The notes under the pieces: generated by a model
Databases searched by the model: none
The model's input: only the letters and a program-made list of their open reading frames with translations
Told to the model about the DNA's origin: nothing
Program-made: the position numbers and the translations under genes
Part shown: positions 43,391 to 57,579 of the stretch, in pieces
Numbering within the stretch: the stretch's first letter is position 1
How the letters are laid out: each line of letters begins with the position of its first letter
From: Cunninghamia lanceolata
Lineage: Eukaryota > Streptophyta > Pinopsida > Cupressales > Cupressaceae
Assembly: GCA_027924645.1 (NCBI GenBank)
Contig: BSBN01000252.1
Location: 1,860,001-1,924,000, forward strand
Reading direction: 5' to 3'
DNA: 64,000 nt

Positions 43391-43645
43391 GATGTTGATG
43401 TTGCAGTGTTGTGGAAGACATGTATGCAAAATGTGGCAGCATTCATAAGGCATGGAAAACGCTGACCGAAATCCTCAAGGAACGTGGTCTCACAAAGAAC
43501 AAAGGTTGCAGGACATGGATTTGCTAATGACACCTCAGTGTAGCTCAGGTAAATGCAATTCACAGGTTTAAATCCAAGCTCCGCAGCATTATGCCAGTCT
43601 GTGCATAAATGGAAGATGTAGATAGGGTATGCATAACCATCAAAC
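43391..43645 (+). pseudogene. PPR-protein fragment (PLS class, 3' end)
   Basis: The plus strand reads VVEDMYAKCGSIHKAW, a close match to the ALVDMYAKCGSIxxA repeat core of plant pentatricopeptide-repeat proteins. It is followed by LKERGLTKNKGCRTWI, matching the MRERGVKKxPGCSWIE junction before the E domain. A weak AIHRFKSKLRSIM-like part follows after stops. PPR proteins of this class bind organellar RNA. Only the end of such a gene is present, with in-frame stops on both sides, so it is a scrap of a host gene or retro-copy. The minus-strand 108-codon ORF over the same bases is a shadow. Confidence 0.55.
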
Positions 43646-45052
43646 ATAATTGAAGGTGGACTTGTTCGACTAAAGTAGTTACCAGTGCCTTGATAGAAAT
43701 GTAAGATGCAAATTTATACCCGGGTCACATGACCTTTTAGACAGTAAGCCTCAGAGAAATGGATTCTCACGGATTGCAATAATTGCTCGATATGCACACA
43801 TTGAATTGCAATGTTATTCTCAAAATGTTTGATTGAAGCAAGCCTCTCTTGTGACCTAACTGTTTGTAGTCATGCAGGTTTAGCAGATGGTGGCCGAATG
43901 ACATAAGTGATTGATCTAAATGTGGACTTGGATGACCTCCCTGGTTTGTGTGGTTATGAGCAAAAACAATCTAAATTTTATCATGAAATGGAGGCAATAG
44001 GGTGAACTCTGTATTTAGAACATATTCAGAGAGGATAAATTATCATTGGTATACATTTGCGTGTAATTATGAACAAATTTTGAAGGTTTTAATTGTTGAA
44101 GAATGACACAGAGAGCAAGATTTCAACCAGATTATAACAAATCAAGAAAAATTCGCAGACTAAGACACATAGCAAACGGGACAGTTTGTGCATAATGACA
44201 TACCCGGAAATTACTTTCAAGCTTTCGAATCTTTCGCCTGTTCCCTCCTCTTCTCCTCTGTAAGTTCTCTCTTCTTCCCCAAATCTTTTTTTTTCCTCAA
44301 ATACACTTCCCAATACAAAAATAGACCAGAATAATAAATTCCCATATCCTCCATTTTCTCCGTTACAGACCTCCACTACAAAATATCAAATGCACTTCTT
44401 CCACCAATTCTGGAATATTTTTAAACCTGAAAATTATTCCTGACATAACTCCCTCAAAAACAATTAATGACAGAATAAAATAATATCTTCCAAAATTAAT
44501 CAACTTCCATAGTATTAAATATTAATAATTTATTCATTAACTTTATTATCATTATTGGCTATAGAATCTACTAATATAATACCTATAAAATTCCATTATT
44601 TAATTTTCTCGAATATCTACATTAATTAAATATTTTTAACTTATTTATTATTTTTGTTACTATGACAATTTATAAATATTCTACAAATACACAAACTATT
44701 TAACCAACATAATCAAATATCGACACAGTTTTATACCTAAGTCACTATTTTCTATAAGATGAACCATAAGGCTTCAATAAACAACTCGAACCACATAATC
44801 AACAATAATGACAACTACATACCACAAGATGACCAACACTCAAAGACAAGTACCAACTGAACAACACTTACACCCACGACGGAGAATACATGGATGGTGA
44901 CAAACTGAGGGAATTGGCTGACAGAGGGAACTTCATGTTATCTCCCATCCACATTATCCATTAGTATAGAGACACGCTCAGACCTGCAAAATCAGGTGGA
45001 GTCGATGCCTAGTACCTGCAACCTGCATCAAACCAAGGTGTTGTATACGAGC
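43646..45052. other. Unassigned AT-rich sequence
   Basis: A 95-codon minus-strand ORF at 44089-44376 has an Arg/Glu-rich middle and a hydrophobic end but no recognisable domain. Otherwise nothing beyond AT-rich DNA is seen. Confidence 0.4.
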
Positions 45053-45080
45053 ATATATATATATATATATATATATATAA
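45053..45080. repeat. (AT)n microsatellite
   Basis: About 14 perfect AT units. Confidence 0.9.
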
Positions 45081-45466
45081 TCAAACACACTGTGTTAGGG
45101 TATCGCGGCGTAGTAGGGTGCTCATAATGAGTAGTACTGCACCGTCCATTCACCGAAAGCATGACATATAACATGTACATCTCTAACTACAATCAGGTAT
45201 TGTGACATCAAATAATCACATAAATCATGATAACTCTAATCTACATAATCATTTAACCATTAACTGATCATGTCAAAAACACATCATATACTATTCATAA
45301 CATCAACAATGTCATCATAACGATTATAACTAAATATCCACAACTACATCCGTAAATCCATAATCCAAGATGAGCATAAATAAGTAATCCATCATCCTCA
45401 TGTCTCAAAAATGTCTAAATATAAATAAAACACTAACAACTATCAGAAAGCCAAAATGAGGGGCAC

Positions 45467-46956
<1,490 letters not shown>

Positions 46957-46961
46957 GGTGT

Positions 46962-48343
46962 TGTTGCAAGTATGTGCTAACTGGTGTCGTCATTGATGTC
47001 AACATGTTTGTGTTGTCATTGGTGCCAACTGTATCCTCTGATGTTGATGTTTGTTGATTGATTAAAGAACATTATCTGAGTATTTTGCTCCGCATTTTCT
47101 CTGTATTGAAGACCAGAGTATGAGCTTTGGATATGATTTAGAGAAGTGTCTGAAGATACCAAATCTAGAATTTGGTGGTCCGGATTGCTATGCAAAAAAA
47201 GTTATATTCACTTGTGTGAAGACTGTGCCTAGCAAGGTTTGCAGTGACAGAGAGAAAGTGTTTTGCTCTACATTTCTCCGCGGATTGGATTTTGTCTTTG
47301 CGGTTATGGACTTAAGCTTATAAGGTCCTTAGTCATCTTCATTCCAAAGGATATGTGATTTGAAGCTCCAGAAAGCAAGTTTCTAATTAGCAGAGTTTGA
47401 CAGCATCTGTTGAGAAGCAGTTTGTAATGTAACTTCAAGTGATATTTGTTGTCCTCAAGTGAGATCTATTCCGGTTGGATTTGTTGACTCCCAAGTGATT
47501 CTATGTTGTCCATGGATGTCTCAAGAATGTGTTGAAGGCATGTGCTTGATCCACAAGCTACAATGAAGATCTTGCAAGCATGTTTCTAAGTGTTCTTGAT
47601 ATGTGCATAAGTTCTAGTTGACCTGGTTTGTCACACTTGTTGTAGAGGTGATTCATGGATTGTAGAAGCATGTCCAAGTGTGTGAAGATGTATTTGGGTC
47701 TGAGCTAAGCTCTGATGTGTTCATCCTTCATTCATTTACTCCACAAGTTTGTTTAGGTCTAGTCCTAATTTTATTTATGTATGTATGCCGACCTTGAAGA
47801 AAGTTCTAATGGTTGTAGAATGTAATGCCGACCTTGATGTTCATTCCAAGGTTGATGATAGATATAAATACATGTAATGAATTCATGTTTGAGGTGTGAC
47901 TGTGTGAAGATGTGAAGATAAGTGCAAAGTGTAAAAGCATAGCTGGGCAGAGGAGATATATTACGCTTCAATGGAACTGAGCTCAGGCATGGCGTAGATG
48001 CTACTAAATCAATTCACCCTTTGCCAGCAAGCCACCCTCAGCAGTGAGCCATTCTTTTGGGAAGTGAGCCACCTTTTGATATTTGGTATTGTTACTACAT
48101 TATATTGATGAGCTAACACTCACCATGGCTTTTCCCTGTTTAGGGTTTTCCACGTAAAAATTTGGTGTTCATGTGTGTATGATGTTGATGTGTTCATGTT
48201 TTGATTCTTCTATTCATGTTTAATGTTCATAACAGAATAAGGAAATAAGTTAAGTGATTGTGAAAGTGATTTTGGTTTAAAGAGGTTAAAGTTTTGATAC
48301 AACTGATTCACCCCCCTTCTCAGTTGTCTTGTGCCTTTCAACA
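46962..48343 (+). repeat. 5' LTR of the copia element
   Basis: 1382 bp, starting TGTTGCAAGTATG and ending CTTTCAACA two bases before the PBS. A short ORF starting MSFGYDLEKCLK lies in both LTRs, but the copies fall out of frame with each other toward the end, so it is not considered a gene. Confidence 0.92.
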
Positions 48344-48345
48344 AT

Positions 48346-48361
48346 TGGTATCAGAGCAAGG
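48346..48361 (+). other. Primer binding site, initiator-Met tRNA type
   Basis: TGGTATCAGAGCAAGG, two bases after the 5' LTR, is the usual plant retrotransposon site complementary to the 3' end of initiator tRNA-Met. Confidence 0.95.
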
Positions 48362-48399
48362 TTCCTTTAAAGAAAGCCTAACAACTTAAGGTAGATCCG

Positions 48400-51300
48400 G
48401 GATGACACATAGGAAAGACATTCCTTAGTTCGATGGATTTGACTATGCCTATTGGAAGGTATGAATGCAAAGTTATCTTATTTCTCTTGGTTATCATGTT
48501 TGGGTAATGGTTAAGAATAAGTATATAGAGTACCTAAAGATGGTCTAGAGACTGAAGAATAGGTTAAAGATTTTGAGGATAGTCACAAACCTAAAAATGC
48601 TCTATTAAATGCCTTGTCTAACATTGAAAAGGAAAAAGTTGTGAATCTGGAAACTGCCTTTGAGATTTGGGACAAATTAAAGAAAGTCTATGAAGGTGAT
48701 GCATCTATCAAGAAGGCCAAGTCATAGAACTTGAAGACCACATATGAAACCATGCGAATGGCTGAAGATGAGAACATAACAAGTTACTTACAAAAGATTG
48801 ATGAAGTTGTCAACAGCATCAGGGGTCTTGGTGGAGAATTAAAGGATGAGGATGTTACAGATAAAATACTTAGAACTCTTCCCAAGTCTTATAGTCACAA
48901 GGTATCTTCCATTGAGGGGTTGCTTGATATGGGAAAGCTTTCAAAAGATCAATTGCTTGGAAAACTGACTGCTTTTGAGATAAGAGAGTTTGGTACTACT
49001 GATGGCTTTGTGAAAACTGAAACTACTTTCAAGGCCAAGGAAGAAACTAAGACTGCTAGATCAGAGAAATATGTTGTGGAATCAGATGAAGAAGACTTTG
49101 CAGAGCTTGAGGCAAAATTTGCAAGAAGAATGAAAAGGGCTAGCAGAGGAAAGTTCAAAGGTAAGTTACCTTTCAAATGCTTCAATTGTGGTAAAATTGG
49201 CCATTATTTTTCAAGGTGTCTTGATAGAGCTCTGAAAATCAATGAAAGTAAAGGAAAAATGGCAAGAAAGAGTTATTATGTTAGAGATGATGATGGTGTA
49301 ACTGATGATGAATCTAATTTTGATGATGGCAATAGTAGTGAATGCTTGTTTATTGCACTTAGAGAAGAACATGTTTCTACTAATCTTGCAAGTTGCGTGA
49401 CGGAATAAAGTCTAGGAGAGTTGTCTGCATTTCATGCTAAAAAGGAAGATGAATGGATCATTGACAGTGGATGTTCAAACCACATGATAGGAGACAAGAG
49501 TAAGTTTGTTAAGTTTGAAAAGTATGATGGAGGACTTTTTAGGTTTGGTGATGATGCAACCGGTAAGATTTGTGGAAAAGGATCTATTACTTTTGATGGT
49601 AAGCATAATACAGATGATGTTCTTTATGTCAATGGCCTAAAGAATAATCTACTAAGTGTTGGACAAATGTGTGACAAAGGCTATAATCTTGTGTTTAAGG
49701 ACAATGGATGCAAGATACAGAATAGCTCCAGAACCCTAATTGTTGTTGGTAAGAAGATTCATGGTAATGTTTATCACTTGAAAGGTGCTGAAAATTGTTG
49801 TTTCTTGACTAAGACAGATGAAAGTTGGCTATGGCATAGAAGAATGTGTCACAATAACTTCAATAATCTGGTGAAAATAAGCACTGTTCAAGCTATAAGA
49901 GACCTGCCCAAAATTGTGAAGACTGCCAATATCATATGCAAAGAATGTCATTTTGGGAAGATGACAAAAACCACTCTCAAAACCAAAGAACAATCATCTA
50001 CCGGTTTGCTGGAGCTGGTGCATACAAACCTGTGTGGTCCCACAAGAACAAGAAGTCTGTAAGGTGAAAGGTATTTCATGCTCCTTATTGATGATTTTTC
50101 AAGAATGACTTGGGTAACTTTCCTTAGAGAAAAAGCTAAAGCCTTAGATAAGTTCAAGGCATTCAAAGCTATGGTTGAAAATGAATTGGATTTGAGAATC
50201 AAATGCTTAAGATCTGACACAGGTAGTGAGTTTACCTCAAATGAGTTCAATGCTTTTTGTGAAGAACATGGAATAAAGAGACATTTGTCTGCTCCCCGGA
50301 CTCCTCAACAAAATGGAGTGGTTGAAAGGAAGAATAGAACTGCTCAGGAAGCTTCCAGAGCAATGATCAAAGAAGTAGACCTTCCAGAAGTGTACTAGAA
50401 AGAAACAATACATAATGCCATCTACATTCAAAACAGAGTGCAAATCATAATAGAAGAAACAAAGACACCTTATGAGCTGTGGTATTGTAGAACTCCTACT
50501 ATCAAATACTTCAAAGTTTTGGGAAGCAAATGTTACATCAGAAGAGATGAAGAATTGGGAAAGTTTGATGCTAGATGTGATGAAGGCATATTCTTTGGGT
50601 ACTCCACTAAGAGCAAAGCTTACTGATGCAATAACAAAAGACTGAGAAAGATCATTGAAAGTGCAAATGTGAAGGTAGATGAAGACATCCAACTAGATGG
50701 ATATGAGTCAGATGAACCTGCTGATATAGAAAAGGTTGAAAAAGGCAAAGAAAAGGAAGTTTAGACTGAAGAACAAGCTGCTCCAGAAGAAGAAGAAACT
50801 CAAGTTGAAGCTCCGGTAAGACCTCCTAAAACTCCAAGGTATGTGCAAAGAGATCATTCTGAAGATCATATTATTGGTGACAAAAGGAAAGGTGTAATGA
50901 CAAGAAGCAGGATTGCATAGGAATAAGTAAATCTTTGTCTACTTTCAAAAGTGGAACCTAAAACAATAAATGAAGCATGCAATGATGAGCATTGGGTCAA
51001 TGCAATGAAAGAAGAATTGTTGCAGATTGAGAAGAACAAGACTTGGGAACTTGTCCCCAGACCTGTAAACAAGAATGTGATTGGAACAAAGTGGGTTTTC
51101 CAAAACAAACTGAATGAAGTTGGAGAAGTTGTGAGAAACAGGGCAAGACTTGTATGTAAAGGCTACTCCCTAGTTGAAGGAATTGATTATGAAGAGACCT
51201 ATGCTCCGGTGGCAAGAATGGAAGCTATCAGACTATTTTTGGCATTTATAGCTCACATAAACACTTCAAGGTATATCAAATGGATGTGAAATCTGTCTTT

Positions 51301-52488
51301 CTGAATGGTTAGATAGAAGAAGAGGTCTACATAGAGCAACCAGATGGGTTTCAGTTATCAGATAAACCAGACATGGTATGCAAGTTGAAGAAGGCCTTGT
51401 ATGGATTGAAGCAAACTCCTAGAGCTTGGTATGCAAGAGTAGATAAGTATCTTCTACAACAAGGTTTCAGTAAAGGGTCTGCAGATAGCAATTTGTATAT
51501 CAAGGTAAGCAAAGATCAAATCCTGATTATTGAAGTTTATGTAGATGATATCATATTTGGTGGAAATGAAGAGATGTGCAAGAATTTTGCAAATGAAATG
51601 TAAAAAGAGTTTGAGATGTCTATGTGTGGTAAGATGAATTTCTTCCTTGGACTGCAAATCAATCAGACAGACAAAGGTATTTTAATTTCTTAATCAAAAT
51701 ATGTCAGGAAATTGTTGAAGAAGTTTGGAATGGACTCTAAACTAGTATGCACTCCTATGGACACTAGTTGTAAACTGAGCAAGAATGATGAATCTCCTAA
51801 GGCTGATCAAAGTAAGTATAGATCAATGATTGGTGGACTGCTTTACCTAACTGCTACCAGACCAGATATCATGCATGCAGTCTGTCTTGTGGCCAAATTT
51901 CAATCAGATCCTAGAGAATCACATGTAATGGCAGTAAAGAGGATATTCAGGTACTTGAAGGGCACTCTTGATTATGGCTTGTGGTACCCCAAGAACAATG
52001 ATTTTTCCTTAAGTGCCTATATAGATGCAGATTGGGCTGGATGTGCTGATGATAGGAAAAACACACGCGGAGGTGCATTCTTCCTTGGAGATAGGGCAGT
52101 ATCTTGGCACAACAAGAAACAAGAATCAATCTCCTTGTCTACTACAGAAGCAGAATATATTGTTGTAGTATCATGCTACACTCAGGTGCTCTGGATGAAG
52201 CAGACCTTGAAGGATATCAAAGTCAAGTTTGATGGGCCAATTCCTATTCTTTGTGATAACACAAGTGCCATAAATATTTCAAAGAATCTAGTGATGCACT
52301 CAAAGACAAAGCACATTTCAATCAAGTATCACTTTTTGAGGTAGAAAGTTGCAGAGAATGAGGTAAAACTTGAGTATGTGCCTACAAAAGATCAAGTTGC
52401 TGATATATTCACTAAGGCTCTTCCAAAAGACACATTTGAGTCTCTCCGAGAGAAATTAGGGGTTATTGCCCCTCCTTCCTTGAACTAG
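48400..52488 (+). pseudogene. Copia gag-pol, interrupted by stops and frameshifts
   Basis: Recognisable parts in order: gag start (FDGFDYAYWK, about 48430) and gag core; zinc knuckle CFNCGKIGHYFSRC near 49178 (CX2CX4HX4C); protease IIDSGCSNHM near 49458; the pre-integrase HHCC region (LWHRRMCHNN ... CKECHFGKM); integrase with HTNLCGP where the first catalytic Asp is usual (Asp to Asn), then LRSDTGSEF and QQNGVVERKN; RT with GTKWVFQNK and YVDD near 51540; RNase H with DADWAG and STTEAEY; and an ADIFTKALP end. Stops near 48465, 48725, 49406, 50060, 50396, 50624, 51601 and 52342 are at positions where a Gln, Arg or Trp codon is expected, so a C-to-T or G-to-A change explains most. A frameshift lies near 51255. 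The frame ends at TAG 52486. Possibly Tork-like; the lineage is not settled. Confidence 0.9.
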
Positions 52489-52832
52489 ATGCATAAGGAG
52501 GTGCATTAGTCTAGTGTGCTTCAAAGTACATTTCTTCTTTTGGACTGATGTTGGAGGCTACATCTCAGGGGGAACAGGTAGTGGTTTGAGAAGATTGTTG
52601 CAGTCAGGGGGAGTAAAGAATGATTTTAGATAGATCAGAGTAGCAGTGTGCAAGTATGTGCAATAGAAGAGGTGTGATGCCCTTTTCCATTGATGTCAAA
52701 GGGGGAGAGAAATCATGTGAAAAACTCAAGGGGAGTAAGAATGCAGAGGTATAAAAAGAACTTGGGGGAGTTCTGATGCAGAATTGTGTATTGATGGTAG
52801 AACATGTTTTTCACATCATATGTTGCCATCAA
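52489..52832 (+). other. Non-coding 3' region of the copia element with G-rich runs
   Basis: Several gggggag-type runs (cagggggagtaaag, aagggggagagaaat, ttgggggagttct) lie between the pol end and the 3' LTR, as often seen in copia elements. No ORF; no envelope-like gene. Confidence 0.6.
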
Positions 52833-52848
52833 TGAAAAAGGAGGACAT
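52833..52848 (+). other. Polypurine tract of the copia element
   Basis: The sequence gaaaaaggaggacat lies immediately before the TGTTGCAAG start of the 3' LTR, where the plus-strand primer is expected. Confidence 0.8.
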
Positions 52849-54233
52849 TGTTGCAAGTATGTGCTAACTAGTGTTGTCATTGATGTCAACATGTTTGTGT
52901 TGTCATTAGTGCCAACTGTATCTTCTGATGTTGATGTTTATTGATTGATTAAAGAACACTGTCTGGGTATTTTGCTCCACATTTTCTTTGTATTGAAGAC
53001 TGGAGTATGAGCTTTGGATATGATTTAGAGAAGTGTCTGAAGATGCCAAATCCAAAATTTGGTGGTTCGGATCCCTATGCAAAAAAAGTTCTATTCACCA
53101 GTGTGAAGACTGTGCCTAGTAAAGTTTGCAGAGTGACAGAGAGAAAGTGTTTTGCTTCGCATTTCTGCGCAGATTGGATTTTGGCTTTGCAGTTATGGAC
53201 TTAAGCTTATAAGGTCCTTAGTCATCTTCATTCCAAAGGATATGTGATTTGAAGCTTCAGAAAGCAAGTTTCTAATTAGAAGAGTTTGACAGTGTCTGTT
53301 GAGAAGCAGTTTGTAATGTAACTTCAAGTGATATTTGTTGTCCTCAAGTGAGATTTGTTGTGGTTGGATTTCTCAACTCCCAAGTGATTCTGTGTTGTCC
53401 ATGGATGTCTCAAGAATGTGTTGAAGGTGTGTGCTTGATCCGCAAGCTACAATGAAGATCTTGCAAGCATGTTTCTAAGTGTTCTTGATATGTGCATAAG
53501 TTCTGGCTGACCTAGTTTGTAACACTTCTTGCGGAGGTGATTCGTGGATTGTGGAAGCATATCCAAGCGTACGATGATGTATTTGGGTCTGAGCTAAGCC
53601 GTGATGTGTTCATCCTTCATTCATTTACTCCGCAAGTTTGTTTAGGTCTAGTCTTAATTTTATTTATGTATGTATGTTGACCTTGAAGAAAGTTCCAATG
53701 GTTGTAAAATGTAATGCCAACCTTGATGTTCACAAGGTTGATGATAGGTATAAATACATGTAATGAATTCATTTTTGAGGTGTGATTGTGTGAAGATGTG
53801 AAGATAAGTGCAAAGTGTAAAAGAAGATCAGGGCAGAGGAGATATATTGTGCTTCAATGGAACTGAACTCATGAATGGCATAGATGATACTAAATCAGTT
53901 CACCCTTTGGCAGTGAGCCATTCTTTTGGGTAGTGAGCCACCTTTTGATATTTGTTATTGTTACTACACTATATTGTGAGCTAACACTCACCGTGGTTTT
54001 TCCTTGTTTAGGGTTTTCCACGTAAAAATCTGGTGTTCATGTGTGTATGATGTTGATGTGTTCATGTTTTGATTCTACTATTCACGTTTAATGTTTATAA
54101 CATAATAAGTAAATAAGTTAAGTGATTGTGAAAGTGATTTTGTTTTAAAGAAGTTAAAGTTTTGATACAACTGATTCACCCCCCTCCCCCCCCCCCTCCC
54201 CCCCCCCTCTCAGTTGTCTTGTGCCTTTCAACA
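52849..54233 (+). repeat. 3' LTR of the copia element, with expanded C-tract
   Basis: 1385 bp and colinear with the 5' LTR. Near the end, the short run ccccccttct of the 5' LTR is replaced by a C-rich run of about 30 bp broken only by single T (54178-54210). Confidence 0.92.
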
Positions 54234-54238
54234 GGTGC

Positions 54239-57200
54239 CACCTCTATTTAGTCAAGGCCACCTCTGTCTTAGTCATGTATACCACCTAGGCATATCATCT
54301 CCTTGATTCATGCATCCAAGAGGCCTATGTAAATTTATGTTGCTCCTTGTAACTTTCTCTCATAATATTGATTATAGAATAGAAATTATTTTGTCCATCT
54401 AGATTTGTGATTAACTTGGAGGTATTTTGTCTTGGGTAGGTTTGTTGATCATAACAAATTCTAACACATTCAACTTCCTTGTATGTTAGGGTTAAATATT
54501 GATACATACAAGTTGACAAATGCTCTTGTGAGAACTTGATAAGTCCGATTTATTAATCATCTTTTACATAGGTGAACTAGTTGCCAATTATTTTATAAGT
54601 TGATTAAAGAACATTTAAACAAATTCATATAATTTTTTTAATAAGATTAAGAAAACTAATTCATTAGTTTGTGAGTGAAGTAGTTTCCTCTTTATCAAAA
54701 ACTTTGTAGGTCCTTCCTTCATGTGATACAACACACACATTGTTGTGTGTGTATGCTATGGCATTGAGATTGCACATTGTGCTACCATGTGTGGTGTAGT
54801 GAAGTCATAGTAGATTTGTTATTTTTAAGAAAAAAAAAAATGGGGTGAGTGTTTGTGCTCATGAATAAGTGTGGGCATGACAATGCCTTAATTACCCAAT
54901 ATATGCAAAAATAGAATAAACACTTGAGGTAGGGTAACACCGTACAATACTCATTATGGAAGAAGCCACTCCATGTTATATCTCCAAGAGATCTAAAAAA
55001 AAATATCATACTGAACACAACACTTATCCTTACAATGATAATCACCCCGGCCTACTCATCACCTAATATAAATAATTATACAAGTTGTCCACATGACTCT
55101 ATATAACTAACTTAAGGGATGTGTGTCACATGTTGGCATCTCCATTGACCTAAACACATTATAATATCATATCCCTAGGTACATAACTACATTGATGCAA
55201 AGAAGTGGTATTGTATAATTGTGTTATTATGTTTCCACCTCTTGACTGATAGGGGGAAAGTAGGTCTTCATGATTAGTCAACGAGTGGTTGTATACTTCT
55301 GATAGGTGTTGTCTATGCCAAAGAAGCAGAGGTAAAGTGGAGTCAGTTGATATATGTGGTTAGATAGTTGGTCATTGATTGAGGATGCACCTGAGGGTTG
55401 CAGGTACAAAGAATCATGAGGACAATGATCATTATAGTTGGATAATGAAGAAACTTTCTTGTATTGCATGTGGTACAAATTGTCAAAGGCATGTCGATTA
55501 AGGAAGTTTGGTAAGATCATGTCAAGTAATGTTAGGAAGAGGCAACAGATCTTCAAACTATGGAAGGTATTGACACATGGCACTGGATGTACAGGACTGG
55601 CAGATGTTGCTCGCATAGGAATGTGATGCAAAGGGTCAGGGATCAGAAGGATGCATATAAGTGTCGACATTGCTTGAGATAGGAGACCAAGTTTAGAGAG
55701 TGGTTGAATGAGTTAGATTGATGGATGCTTCAAATCATCTTTCGGTCCCCTTTGGATCAATGGGGTTTTGTTAAGTCTATGATCCAAAATGTTAGTTTGT
55801 AGTTAATAATATTGTATTAGTTTACTAATTTATGATTTGTGTTGGGTAGTTAATAGTTGGTTCCTAGAGAAAAAGTGGTTGTAAAAGTTAAAACAGTGAA
55901 GGCATTTATAAAGGTCATTGAATAATGAAATCATATAGAAAACCCAAACATAATATAGTTTGTGTTCTTTTATTATTTGTAATGCAATTCTTAATTTTAT
56001 TTCCATCTTGCAATCCACATGTTCAAGAGATTGAATATCTATATCTGGGTTAGATCTGCTGCGGCACTCTACTTAAATATCATCCACTTCAATGGTCAAG
56101 CGTTCAATAGAAATTTTACACCTCATCCACATCAAAAAGTGGTAAAATAAATTTGTCCTATTTTTATTGGCCAAAATTAACATTTGATGGTTAATGTTTG
56201 AAGTACATAATATTTAAGAATAGCCCTGCTGCTGACAATTGTATTGATCAGTATAAAAATATTTTGGTCTCTCATATTTTCTGAGCTACCGTCGTTGTTG
56301 ATATTGTTGTTCCATATCAATAGCATGCTAAAAATAGCTCTGTAATGTTCTCTGTATCTTTAAGCTTAAGTTAATATTAAAAAAACTCAAAAATAAAAAT
56401 CAGGAGACCATTGGCTCTAACAAAAAAAACCTCTTAAAAATTTTGAACAGTGCCTGCCAAAAAAAATTAGCAACTTGTTGCGTGGAACCTTCCCATAAGT
56501 CAAAAAAAACAGCTAAAGAAGTGAATGGGACCTGTGATAAGTTGGGTAGCTAAATTAACTGAAAAACTTGTCTATGAAATATGAATAAATCCAATACAAA
56601 TAAATTAAAGGAAAACTTTTTAATTTTTAAATTAGTATCATCAAAGATTCAGGTTGAAAGTCAGAGAGATGCTTCATTCATAATTTAGAATATGATTTTA
56701 CAAGCAATTGCCTCACAGATTTGATCATCACCACACAAAACCCTTACATTGTTAGAAAAAAAAAGGAAAAAAATTAATTCTTGTGGAGTAGAATGTTAGA
56801 AACATTCCACCAGAAGCAAAGCCAGATGCAGCGTTTCAATTGAGTTTTGTATAAATTATTGAAACTAGGGTTTCCACTTTCCTTCCATTGAAAAGATGGT
56901 ACGTATCATAGATGGACAGGCGTTGCAGAAGAGGTGTTTTATGAATTTCCAACTAAACAAGTAATGAGGTGGTTGTCCTTTTGTTGCAGGACAACATAAA
57001 GCAGAGTTTGAGTGGAGCACGAATGCAATTATAACAATTATTAATTGCAGCATTGAAATAAACAATAGTGGATGTGATTTTGAGAAATGAGTGGAGATGA
57101 GGCCTGGAGCACTAATGGAGGAAGGGTTTTAAGTCAACGATAGAGAAAACAATGGTTGCTTAAGCCCCAAGTAACCAGTTTCATTTTCCTTGGCTACCTA

Positions 57201-57579
57201 AATATGTGATAGGTAAGTCAGTCCATGGAAAAGCTTTTCTTTTTTTTAATAGAAAGGTGTTAGACGACTCTATTCACTGTTTTGAACGTTATGTGACGTG
57301 AGAGCTCAATTACTCTGGAATGGTTGGGTAAGCTTCTGTGTGAATTCTGTTTTTTACCGGATAAAAGCATCAAATTACACACAAACCACCAAAGAAATTA
57401 CAGCTGACAAAAACAACAGACAAAACAGGAGCCCACATATGAGTGCAATACTGCTCACAGGCTTAAAAACAGTCATACAAATACTTGATAATTCTTATCT
57501 TAGTATTGGGTCCCTGTTTGAGCTCAATCCTTATTTTGAAAAAAATGAAAAATCCAAATGTCTTAATAGTAAAGAAGCA
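54239..57579. other. Unassigned sequence
   Basis: No conserved domain or RNA gene was found. Short ORFs (for example 55278-55670 minus and 57298-57672 plus) have no motif and ordinary chance length. The last one runs into the following tandem repeat. Several poly-A runs of 6-11 occur at 56360-56770. Confidence 0.4.

Larger units (their letters stand above)
46962..54233 (+). mobile_element. Ty1/copia LTR retrotransposon, full length but decayed (7.27 kb)
   Basis: Both LTRs (about 1.38 kb each), an initiator-Met PBS and a polypurine tract frame a gag-pol region in copia order (integrase before RT). The flanks are GGTGT (46957-46961) and GGTGC (54234-54238), a 5-bp duplication with one C-to-T change. 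The LTRs differ by scattered substitutions and indels, and the coding region has about ten stops and several frameshifts, so it is much older than the Tat-type element. It cannot make its own proteins. Confidence 0.92.

Noticed and set aside
47120..47323. 67-codon ORF starting MSFGYDLEKCLK in both copia LTRs (also 53007)
   Set aside because: The two copies lose a common frame before the end and codon changes look neutral; no sign of an LTR gene like that of the Tat-type element.
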